DNA of 50,913 nt, taken from assembly GCA_016192845.1 (NCBI GenBank), contig JACPTI010000111.1, positions 1 to 50,913 on the forward strand, in the 5' to 3' direction. This document shows positions 26,270-33,256 of this stretch, piece by piece. The notes under the pieces are model-generated. The model ran no database searches and had not been told where the DNA came from. It worked only from the letters and a program-made list of their open reading frames with translations. Every line of letters begins with the position of its first letter. Within the stretch, counting starts at the first letter, position 1. Origin of the DNA: Acidobacteriota bacterium (lineage in GTDB: Bacteria; Acidobacteriota; Vicinamibacteria; Vicinamibacterales; UBA2999). The position numbers were made by a program, and so were the translations under genes.

Positions 26270-27580
26270 GTCGTAGTACTCGCGTCCCAGATGCGTGATC
26301 AGCTGCTCGCCCCGCATGTAACGGAGCGTGTTCTTCAGCTTCATCAGCTGGATGAAGAGGTCGTGCTCCGGGTACACCTCGGGCGCGTGCATCGGCGCCT
26401 TGAAGTAGAACGACAGCCACTCCTGAATACCCGCCATGCCGGCGCGCTTGGCCAGATCGAGAAACAGCGCCGAGTCGAGGACGATCGGTGCCGCCAGGAT
26501 GCTGTCTCGGCAGAGAAAGTTGATTTTCAGCTGCATCGGGTACCCGAGCCACCCGACCAGATCGATGTTGTCCCACCCTTCCTTGTTGTCGCCGCGCGGC
26601 GGGTAGTAGTTGATGCGGACGACGTGGCAGAGATCCTTGTAGAGCTCCGGGTAGAGCTGCGGCTGGAAGATGTAGTCGAGCGCCGACTTCTTGCTCTCCT
26701 CCTTCGTCTTGAACGACTCCGGATCGTCGAGCACCTCGCCGTCGCGGTTGCCCAGGATGTTCGTCGAGTACCAGCCGCGCACCCCGAGCAGCCGCGCCTT
26801 GAGCCCCGGCGCGATGATCGTCTTCATCAGCGTCTGCCCGGTCTTCATGTCGTTGCCGGCGAGCGGCGCCTTCGTGCGCGCGGCGAGCTGCAGGAGCGCG
26901 GGGATGTCCGCGGTCAGGTTGGGCGCGGCGTTCGCAAACGGAATCCCTTCGCGAATGGCGGCGTACGCGTAGAGCATGCTCGAGGCAATCGCGTCGTCGC
27001 TGTCCTCGAGCCCCTTCTCGAACGAGGCGATCGTGGCGTGCACGTCGGTCTGCTTCATATAGACCTCGGTGCTGCCGCACCACACCACCACCAGACGATC
27101 GCAGCCGTGCGTGTCCTTGAACGCGCGGATGTCGGCGACCACCTGCTCGGCCAGGTCGCGCTTGTTCTTCCCCTTCTTGACGTTCGGGCCGTCGAGCCGC
27201 CGCACGTACCGGCGGTCGAACACCGCCGGCATCGGGCGAACCGCTTCGAGCTCCGCCCGCACCTGGTCGAGATGCCCCTGCTCGAGCACGCCCGCCGTGC
27301 GCGCGGCGGCGTAGCAGTCGTCCTCGAAGATGTCCCATCCGCCGAAGACGATGTCGCTGAGATCGGCGAGCGGGACGAAATCCTTGATGCGCGGCACGCG
27401 CCCTTCCGAGCGCCGGCCGAGCCGGATCGTCCCCATCTGCGTCAGCGAGCCGATCGGCGGCGCCAGCCCCTTGCGAATCGCGCACACGCCGGCGATCGTG
27501 GTCGTGCTGACGGCGCCGAGGCCGACCAGCAGCACGCCAAGCTTGCCGCGCGCGGGCGCGATTTGAAGTGGTGCAGTCAC
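26267..27580 (-). CDS. ino1: myo-inositol-1-phosphate synthase
   Basis: A 437-residue NAD-dependent enzyme converting glucose-6-phosphate to inositol-1-phosphate, the entry step to inositol lipids and inositol-derived osmolytes. It starts at GTG 27580. The NAD-binding loop LVGLGAVSTTTIAGV, the VVWCGSTEV element, GNDMKTGQTLMKTIIAPGL, the catalytic WYSTNILGNRDGEVLDDPESFKTKE block and DSALFLDLAKRAGMAGIQEWLSFYFKAPMH are all family features. The opening segment is short, as in many bacterial forms. It is divergent from a methyltransferase-like gene with only 29 nt between the two start codons, so their promoters must overlap or one lies inside the other gene. Confidence 0.93.
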   Translation of the reverse strand: MTAPLQIAPARGKLGVLLVGLGAVSTTTIAGVCAIRKGLAPPIGSLTQMGTIRLGRRSEGRVPRIKDFVPLADLSDIVFGGWDIFEDDCYAAARTAGVLEQGHLDQVRAELEAVRPMPAVFDRRYVRRLDGPNVKKGKNKRDLAEQVVADIRAFKDTHGCDRLVVVWCGSTEVYMKQTDVHATIASFEKGLEDSDDAIASSMLYAYAAIREGIPFANAAPNLTADIPALLQLAARTKAPLAGNDMKTGQTLMKTIIAPGLKARLLGVRGWYSTNILGNRDGEVLDDPESFKTKEESKKSALDYIFQPQLYPELYKDLCHVVRINYYPPRGDNKEGWDNIDLVGWLGYPMQLKINFLCRDSILAAPIVLDSALFLDLAKRAGMAGIQEWLSFYFKAPMHAPEVYPEHDLFIQLMKLKNTLRYMRGEQLITHLGREYYD

Positions 27581-27609
27581 AAGCGGCCACTATATCATGA
27601 GGAAATTCG

Positions 27610-28149
27610 ATGTTTTTTCTGCGCAAGTCGACGCTCGAACGCCTGCCGGTCGCCATGAGCGGCGTGCGCATGGGCGAGCGCGCGCTGCAGATCGGCGTCG
27701 ATGATGCGTCGCTCGTCGGCGCGATTGCCGCGAAGGTCGGACTGAGCGGACACGCGGCGGTAGCGGTCGGCGACCAACGGCAGGCGGCCCGGGCGCGCGC
27801 GGGCACCGCGGCCGCCGGCGCGCTGGCCGACGTACAGGCCGCCGCTCTCGACGCGCTCCCGTTCTCGAGCGACTCGTTCGACGTTGTCGTGGTGCACGCG
27901 CGCGGCATCGGCCGCTCGCTGGCGGACGAGCAAGCGGCCGCGATGCTGCGCGACACTCGCCGCGTCCTTCGCGGCGGCGGACGCATCGTCGTCATCGAAG
28001 GCGGCGCGCGTGGACTTCTCGCGCGGTTCCGCGCGGCCGGCCTCGGCGAGGCGCGCGTGGCGCTCGATGCGCTCGCAGGCGCCGGCTTCCGCGCGGCACG
28101 ACTCCTCGCCGAGCGCGAAGGCTACCGCTTCTTCGAGGCTGTCAAGTAA
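27610..28149 (+). CDS. class I SAM-methyltransferase-like protein
   Basis: A 179-residue protein with ATG at 27610 and GAGGA about 6 nt upstream. The order of elements fits a compact Rossmann methyltransferase: GERALQIGVDDASLVGAIAAKVG in place of motif I, DALPFSSDSFDVVVVHA for motif IV, and MLRDTRRVLRGGGRIVVIEGG for motif V/VI. Motif I lacks the usual GxGxG spacing and the protein is shorter than most, so SAM binding is not certain. It is followed 94 nt later by the TonB-family gene. Substrate unknown. Confidence 0.65.
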   Translation: MFFLRKSTLERLPVAMSGVRMGERALQIGVDDASLVGAIAAKVGLSGHAAVAVGDQRQAARARAGTAAAGALADVQAAALDALPFSSDSFDVVVVHARGIGRSLADEQAAAMLRDTRRVLRGGGRIVVIEGGARGLLARFRAAGLGEARVALDALAGAGFRAARLLAEREGYRFFEAVK

Positions 28150-28243
28150 TCAGGACACGTCCTCGCCGTTCCCTCGAAATCAGGCGCAATTTCCGCTGAC
28201 GGCCTCAGGCAAGGCTTTTGCCCAGCCCCTGCCCATCCGGTCG

Positions 28244-29236
28244 ATGTCCGAAACTGTTCTCGCGGAAGTATTTACGGCCGATGAGGTGGCCCGCGCCGCC
28301 GGTGTCGCCGCCGCCGACGTGCAGGCGTGTCTCGCCGCCGGCGAGATCCGACGGATCGCCGGGACGCCGTATATCGCCGGAGCCGACGCGATCCGCCTCG
28401 GACGCCGGCTGAAACCGGCCGCCGTCGCCGGCCGAGGGCAGCGCGACCTCGCGATCGGCGCGTGGGCCTCTTCCGCCGTCCACGCCTCGCTTGTGGCCGC
28501 CGTGGTGTGGTTTTCCTCGGGCGCCGTCCGGACGGAAACGGTGGACGAGCGCCCCGCGTCGCCCACGCGGCTGGTCTTCGTCATGTCGCCCGGTGCCGGC
28601 GGCGGCGGGGGTGGCGGCGGTCTGCGCAACCCGTTGCCACCGGCCCGAGCCCGGCGGCGCGCGCCCGAGCGCCACCGCATATCGGTGCCGCCCGTTGCGG
28701 AGCCCGTGACGCCCGCCCCGACCCTCATCGTGCGAGCTCCGGAGCCGCCGCCTCCTCTGAACGCGCAGGTCGTGCCCGCCGCAGCCGACGTGCGCGAACA
28801 GGAGGGTGTCGTCGAACGTGGTGACGAGGTCGTCACGAGTCAGGGACCTGGCGCGAGCCACGGCGCGGGAACCGGACAGGGAGCCGGCAGCGGCGACGGG
28901 ACCGGATCTGGCATCGGCGAGGGTCTGGGCGGCGGCGCCGGCGGCGGTCCGTACCGGCCGGGCAGCGGCATCGAACCGCCACGCCTTCTGCGGGAGGTCA
29001 AGGCGGTCTATACGGAGAACGCGCGCCGGCGCGGCCTCACGGGGGACGTGCTGCTGGAGATTGTCGTGCGGCGCGACGGATCGGTCGGCGAGGTGTCGGT
29101 CCTTCGCGCACTTGGAGCCGGACTCGACGAGCGGGCCATCGAGGCGGTGCGCCAGTGGCGGTTCGCGCCAGCACGGCGCCACGGCGCGCCGGTCGATGTC
29201 ATCGTCGAAGTCGCCGTCGAATTCACGTTGCGGTGA
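28244..29236 (+). CDS. TonB-family protein with N-terminal helix-turn-helix
   Basis: A 330-residue protein from ATG 28244. The C-terminal ~90 residues are a TonB domain (RLLREVKAVYTENARRRGLTGDVLLEIVVRRDG ... VRQWRFAPARRHGAPVDVIVEVAVEF), which touches TonB boxes of outer-membrane receptors. Before it lie a Gly-rich stretch, a Pro-rich periplasm-spanning segment and one TM helix (about 75-95). The first ~60 residues (FTADEVARAAGVAAADVQAC ... GTPYIAGADAIRLGRRL) look like a MerR/excisionase-type helix-turn-helix, which would face the cytoplasm. The protein may link transport with transcription, though that role is inference. It precedes the split gene and the VWFA gene on the same strand. Confidence 0.8.
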   Translation: MSETVLAEVFTADEVARAAGVAAADVQACLAAGEIRRIAGTPYIAGADAIRLGRRLKPAAVAGRGQRDLAIGAWASSAVHASLVAAVVWFSSGAVRTETVDERPASPTRLVFVMSPGAGGGGGGGGLRNPLPPARARRRAPERHRISVPPVAEPVTPAPTLIVRAPEPPPPLNAQVVPAAADVREQEGVVERGDEVVTSQGPGASHGAGTGQGAGSGDGTGSGIGEGLGGGAGGGPYRPGSGIEPPRLLREVKAVYTENARRRGLTGDVLLEIVVRRDGSVGEVSVLRALGAGLDERAIEAVRQWRFAPARRHGAPVDVIVEVAVEFTLR

Positions 29237-29242
29237 ACCACT

Positions 29243-29952
29243 ATGGAAATACTCCTCATCATCCTCACAGTTCTCTCGCTTGGGGCGACGGCGATCTTCG
29301 CGGTTGCGGCTTCGCGCGCGCGCGCCGACGCGGCGCGCCGGTCGGCGGCACGCGTGGCGGCGCTCGCCTCGGCGCTCGGCGCTGAACCGGGAACCGGGAT
29401 CCGGGAACCGGAACGAATGAACCTGGAACCATCGAACCTCCGGATCCCGAATCCCGGATCCCGGATCCCGACCGGGTATCGATGTTCGGCACGATTGCCG
29501 CCGCAGGCGGCGGCCCGCTGCTCGGCATGCCTGCGATCGTCACCGCCGTCGCCGCGGTGCTGGTGATCGGAGGGGGCATGGTGCTGCGGAACGACCCGCG
29601 ACCGGGGCCGCCGACGGCAGCGGCCGCGCCGCTCGAGCTCGTCTCGATGCGGCACGTCCGCGATGGCCGCACGCTGACGGTCACGGGCCTCGTCCGCAAT
29701 CCGACCGATGGCACGCCGCTGGCTGGCGTGGCGGCGCTCGTCTTCGCGTTCGATCGCGACGGCGAATTCGCAGCGAGCCAGCGCGCCGCGCTCGACGTCC
29801 CCGTGCTCCAGCCCGGCGACGAGTCGCCCTTCGTTGTCATCCTGACGGATCTCGCGGAGGTCGGCCGCTATCGAGTAAGCTTCCGTACCGACGGGGGCCT
29901 CGTCCGGCACGTCGACCGCCGGTCGCCACCCCGGCTCGTGACAGCGCGATGA
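29243..29952 (+). pseudogene. single membrane-protein gene split in two frames by a 7-nt repeat tract
   Basis: The first frame (29243-29566) begins with a TM helix (MEILLIILTVLSLGATAIFA) and an Arg/Ala-rich helix. It then enters a 7-nt repeat tract at 29387-29475 and decays into low-complexity residues. The second frame (open from 29386, first ATG 29482, stop 29952) carries a second TM helix (AIVTAVAAVLVIGGGMVL) and a beta domain (LELVSMRHVRDGRTLTVTGLVRNPTDG ... VVILTDLAEVGRYRVSF) like FxLYD-type extracytoplasmic domains. The frames overlap across the repeat tract. One added 7-nt unit, or two lost, would join them. This may be a phase-variable gene rather than a dead one. The second part overlaps the VWFA start by 4 nt. 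Confidence 0.6.
29387..29475. repeat. 7-nt-unit repeat tract inside the split gene
   Basis: Left: GGGAACC, GGGATCC, GGGAACC, GGAACGA. Right: GGATCCC, GAATCCC, GGATCCC, GGATCCC, GACC. Both are period 7 and the groups are complementary. The units are not multiples of three, so copy-number change shifts the reading frame. Confidence 0.8.
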
Positions 29953-30953
29953 TGCTCAGACCCTTCCGCGCGGCGCTCATCGTCCTCGCCGCCGTCGCGC
30001 CGCTGGCGGCGCAGGGGCAGGAGGGCTTCAGCTTCCGCAGCGGCGTCGAGCTCATCAACGTCACCGCCACCGTCACCGACAGCGAGGGGCGCTTCGTCTC
30101 CGGCCTCCGCAAGGAAGACTTCCTCGTCTATGAAGATGGTGAGCCGCAGGTCATCACGCATTTCAGCAACGAGCGCGTGCCGGTGAGCCTGGGGATCGTG
30201 CTCGACGCCAGCGGCAGCATGACGCCCGACAAGATGTCGGCGGCCCGATCGGCGATCGACCGGTTCATCTACGACCTGCTGGGGCCCGACGACGAACTGT
30301 TCTTCATGGAGTTTGCGAACCGGCCGGACCTCGTGCAGGAGTGGACGGCCGATCGGCGCGCGATCAGCCGCGCGGTGGCCCGCGTCGCGCCGGCGGGCGG
30401 GACCGCCATGTACGACGCGATCGCCGACGCGCTGCCGCTGGCCGGTATCGGGCGGCACTCGAAAAAGGCGCTCCTCGTCATCTCGGACGGGAACGATACC
30501 AACAGCCGGATCAGCGTCGGCGAGCTGCGATACCTGATCCGCGAGAGCGAAGTGCTCGTCTACGCGCTCGGCGTGGACGGCACGGCGGTGTCGGTGCGAC
30601 GAGGGCCGACCATTCAACTTCCCGTGCCGCTCCCTTTCCCGATTCCCGGCCGGCCCCAGCGGCTGCCTCCGATCGGCGGTGGCGGCGGAGGTGGACGCAT
30701 GCGCGGCAGCGAGCGCGTCAATGCGGACGCGCTGCGCCAGATCACCGACGACACGGGTGGGCGCACCGAGATCGTTCGCGGGTTCGGCGATCTCGACGGG
30801 GCGACCGCGCGGCTGGCTGACGAGTTGAGCAAGCAGTACTACCTGGGCTACGCCAGCTCCGGGAAGAAGGACGGGCGCTGGCACACCATCCGGGTCGACG
30901 TCAAGGGCCGTCGGCTCGCCGTCCGCGCGCGCCGCGGCTACATCGCGTCCTGA
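29949..30953 (+). CDS. VWFA-related Acidobacterial domain protein, secreted
   Basis: A 334-residue protein with a signal peptide (LIVLAAVAPLAAQGQ). A short beta domain, VELINVTATVTDSEGRFVSGL plus EDFLVYEDGEPQVI, precedes a von Willebrand A domain. The MIDAS motif is VLDASGSMT, with the later Thr in PAGGTAMYDAI and Asp in LVISDGNDTNSR, so metal-dependent adhesion looks intact. A Pro/Gly-rich loop (about 215-245) interrupts the domain before the last helix and SKQYYLGYAS. This architecture is what is annotated as the VWFA-related Acidobacterial domain; its role is unknown but presumed binding in the periplasm or at the surface. It overlaps the split gene upstream by 4 nt. Confidence 0.88.
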   Translation: MMLRPFRAALIVLAAVAPLAAQGQEGFSFRSGVELINVTATVTDSEGRFVSGLRKEDFLVYEDGEPQVITHFSNERVPVSLGIVLDASGSMTPDKMSAARSAIDRFIYDLLGPDDELFFMEFANRPDLVQEWTADRRAISRAVARVAPAGGTAMYDAIADALPLAGIGRHSKKALLVISDGNDTNSRISVGELRYLIRESEVLVYALGVDGTAVSVRRGPTIQLPVPLPFPIPGRPQRLPPIGGGGGGGRMRGSERVNADALRQITDDTGGRTEIVRGFGDLDGATARLADELSKQYYLGYASSGKKDGRWHTIRVDVKGRRLAVRARRGYIAS

Positions 30954-30979
30954 CGCACCCCGGGCTATGATGCCCGTGC

Positions 30980-31711
30980 GTGTCGACGTTTCTCATCGCC
31001 GTCGGATTGAGCCTGGTCGGGGGGCTGGGCGGGCTGCTGCTCGCGTCGGGCGTCCTTCTCATCAGCGATGCCGTGCGGTCGAAGCTCGTACCCTGGCTCG
31101 TCAGCTACGCGGTAGGCGCCCTGCTGGGCGTGTCGATGCTGGCGCTGCTGCCCGAGACGCTCGAGCAGCTGCCGTCCGAGCGCGTCTTCACGACGCTGCT
31201 CTGGGGCGTCCTCCTGTTCTTCGTCCTCGAGAAGCTCGTCCTCTGGCGCCACTGCCACATTCACGACTGCGAGGTGCACGACGGCGCGATCGTCCCGGTG
31301 CTCGTCGGCGACGCGTTCCACAACTTCGTCGACGGGGCGGTGATCGCCGCCGCGGTGATCACGTCGGTGCCGCTTGGCATCAGCACGGCCTTTGCGGTGG
31401 CGGCCCACGAGATCCCACAGGAGCTCGGCGACTTCGCCATCCTGCTGCACGCGGGCTACTCGCGCGGCAGGGCGCTGCTGCTGAACGTGCTGTCGGGCGC
31501 GGCGAGCGCCGCCGGCGCGATCGCGACGTTTGTCGCGATCGAGACGCTGCCGCGCATCCTCCCCTACGTGCTCGCGCTGGCGGCCGCCAGTTTCCTGTAC
31601 GTGGCCATGGCGGACCTGATCCCCGGCCTTCACCGCGGGCGCACCGATGCCGGGTCGATGCGGCAGATCCTGCTGATTGCGGCGGGAGTGGCCACGGTCC
31701 TCGTGCTCTAG
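30980..31711 (+). CDS. ZIP-family metal transporter
   Basis: A 243-residue inner-membrane protein starting at GTG 30980. About eight hydrophobic helices are visible. Helices IV and V carry the metal-binding HNFVDGAVIAAAV and HEIPQELGDFAILL motifs that define ZIP transporters of zinc, iron or manganese. A His-rich loop (WRHCHIHDCEVHD) precedes helix IV. The last helices run through YVLALAAASFLYVAMADLIPGLH. Metal choice cannot be read. It ends just before a strong intrinsic terminator at 31750-31776, so it is the last gene of its unit. Confidence 0.92.
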   Translation: MSTFLIAVGLSLVGGLGGLLLASGVLLISDAVRSKLVPWLVSYAVGALLGVSMLALLPETLEQLPSERVFTTLLWGVLLFFVLEKLVLWRHCHIHDCEVHDGAIVPVLVGDAFHNFVDGAVIAAAVITSVPLGISTAFAVAAHEIPQELGDFAILLHAGYSRGRALLLNVLSGAASAAGAIATFVAIETLPRILPYVLALAAASFLYVAMADLIPGLHRGRTDAGSMRQILLIAAGVATVLVL

Positions 31712-31749
31712 GCACCCCGCTAAGCGTGCTCCCGGGAGGACACCGTTTG

Positions 31750-31776
31750 CGGTCGGTCTGTGACCGGCCGTTTTTT
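31750..31776 (+). terminator. intrinsic terminator after the ZIP gene
   Basis: A 9-bp stem (31750-31758 with 31762-31770, one G-T pair), a 3-nt loop and an immediate run of six T at 31771-31776. It is 38 nt past the ZIP stop codon. Confidence 0.8.
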
Positions 31777-31878
31777 CTCGAAGATCCGCGCGATTTGACC
31801 CCACCTGAGCCTGGCAACGTCTTTGCCTCGTTGACCGGGCGTGGGGCAAGCCCCCAGCAGGCCCCAACACCGCGGTAG

Positions 31879-31900
31879 CCGGAGGGCTTCAGCCCTCCGG
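31879..31900. repeat. REP-like palindrome, 9-bp stem and TTCA loop
   Basis: CCGGAGGGC, TTCA, GCCCTCCGG: a perfect 9-bp stem with the same TTCA loop as the element at 10097-10118 but a different stem. It lies 15 nt upstream of the BON gene start, just before its ribosome site. Confidence 0.65.
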
Positions 31901-31915
31901 GCAAAGGAGGAAGAC

Positions 31916-32458
31916 ATGTTTGCCAGGGTTGTTGCCACGGTCATCGTGATGGTCGCGATGAGCGCGCCAGCCTGGGCGGCGGATCGGGAAGATTTGCAGA
32001 TCTTCCGGGACGTATCGCGGCAGGTGCTGCGATATCCGCACTTCACGATCTTCGACAGCATCCATGCGCAGGTCGAGGCGGGCGTCGTGACGCTCACCGG
32101 AAAAGTCACCATGCCCTACAAGCGTGAGGCGATTGCCGACCGGGTGGCGCGCGTCGACGGCGTGCGCGAGGTGCGCAACGAGATCACCGTGCTGCCGGTA
32201 TCGCAGTGGGACGACGAGCTGCGGTTCCGGATTGCGCGGGCAATCTACGGAAACTCGAACTTCTGGACCTACGGCGCGATGGCGAACCCGCCGATCCACA
32301 TCGTCGTGGAGAACGGGCGCGTGACGCTGGAAGGCGTGGTGAACAGCAACGTCGACCGGATGCTCGCCCGCTCGATTGCGAGTTCGTTCGGCGCGTTCTC
32401 GGTGACGAACAATCTGAAGACCGACGCCGAAGTCACCGCGGAGCTGGAGCGGCTGTAG
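31916..32458 (+). CDS. secreted protein with two BON domains
   Basis: A 180-residue protein. The ATG at 31916 follows an AAAGGAGG site at ideal spacing. A signal peptide (VVATVIVMVAMSAPAWA) is followed by two BON-type modules: residues about 30-95 (HAQVEAGVVTLTGKVTMPYKREAIADRVARVDGVREVRNEITV) and about 105-170 (IHIVVENGRVTLEGVVNSNVDRMLARSIAS ... VTNNLKTDAEV). BON domains bind phospholipid or help keep the periplasm and envelope intact under osmotic stress, as in OsmY. The REP-like palindrome in its leader could affect mRNA stability. The 3' end overlaps the convergent lipoprotein gene by 26 nt. Confidence 0.88.
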   Translation: MFARVVATVIVMVAMSAPAWAADREDLQIFRDVSRQVLRYPHFTIFDSIHAQVEAGVVTLTGKVTMPYKREAIADRVARVDGVREVRNEITVLPVSQWDDELRFRIARAIYGNSNFWTYGAMANPPIHIVVENGRVTLEGVVNSNVDRMLARSIASSFGAFSVTNNLKTDAEVTAELERL

Positions 32459-33176
32459 GGGTTTCGCGGCCGCGGCGGCTGATCCACCAGATGACCGCCG
32501 CCAGCGCCGCCAGCGCCCCCAGGATCGTCGCCCCGAACAGCAGCAGCGTCCTCACGAGAATGGAGGTCGGCTCGAGATTGACCTGGATCTCGACCGGCCT
32601 CCCGGCCAGACGATCCCCGAGCGGCTGTTCCCACACCACGATGTTTCCCCGCTCGATCTCCCCCGACGGCGCGTTGTGAAACACGATTTCACTCGGCAGG
32701 TGGATGCGGAATGCAACGAGCTCGCCGCCGGTCCAGGCCCCGTCCGCGGCGACGCGCGCCGGCGGCCCCACGATTTGCCGGAATTCCAGCACGTCGCCGC
32801 GGCGATCGAGCCGGTATGACGACCACGCAAACGGCGCGATCCGCGCCAGCTCCCGCACGTCGTCCACCTGGACGCTCACGTTGACGAAGCGCCGCCCGTC
32901 GCGGCGCGAGAGGCTGACCGACACCGGCACCGCCGGAGCGCCGAAGAACGCACGCACCTCGTCGAGATCGATGCGCGCGCGCGGGTCCGGATCGAGCGCG
33001 GCGCCGCGGAGCGCGACGAGCGACGCAACGGAGGCGTAAACGTTGAGCGTGGCCGAGCCGTCGAGCGCGAGATACAACTCTTCCTCGTACTCGTATTCGG
33101 GCTTGAAGGCGCCACCGCATCCGATCGCGGCTGCGCAGACGAGGAGCGTCAGCGGCAAAACCCTCACAAAACCCAA
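32433..33176 (-). CDS. membrane-anchored lipoprotein-like protein of unknown function
   Basis: A 247-residue product starting at TTG 33176, supported by AAGAGGA 5 nt upstream; a GTG nine bases in is the alternative. The signal sequence ends IGCGG, a plausible lipobox Cys near residue 20. The middle is beta-rich (YLALDGSATLNVYASVASLVAL, then RARIDLDEVRAFFG). The C-terminal part has one TM helix (ILVRTLLLFGATILGALAALAAVIWWI) followed by basic residues, so it would be fixed to the membrane at its C-terminus, perhaps at both ends. No catalytic motif is seen and I do not recognise the family. It is divergent from polA, with an 80-nt gap holding a repeat element. Confidence 0.6.
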   Translation of the reverse strand: MGFVRVLPLTLLVCAAAIGCGGAFKPEYEYEEELYLALDGSATLNVYASVASLVALRGAALDPDPRARIDLDEVRAFFGAPAVPVSVSLSRRDGRRFVNVSVQVDDVRELARIAPFAWSSYRLDRRGDVLEFRQIVGPPARVAADGAWTGGELVAFRIHLPSEIVFHNAPSGEIERGNIVVWEQPLGDRLAGRPVEIQVNLEPTSILVRTLLLFGATILGALAALAAVIWWISRRGRETPTAAPAPR

Positions 33177-33195
33177 TGATATCCTCTTGAGAACG

Positions 33196-33256
33196 AGGCT
33201 TTCGGCTTTGGACTTTGGGCTTTGGCCTGAGGCCTGGAGCCTGCAGCCCGAAGCCC
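33196..33256. repeat. 7-nt-unit inverted repeat abutting the polA start codon
   Basis: Units GGCTTTC, GGCTTTG, GACTTTG, GGCTTTG, then GCCTGAG, GCCTGGA, GCCTGCA, GCCCGAA, GCCC, period 7, with the halves complementary. The last unit touches the polA ATG at 33257, leaving no recognisable ribosome site. Confidence 0.75.

Noticed and set aside
29243..29566. An independent 107-residue protein
   Set aside because: After the helix the frame runs into repeat-encoded low complexity. It fits better as the front half of one split gene.
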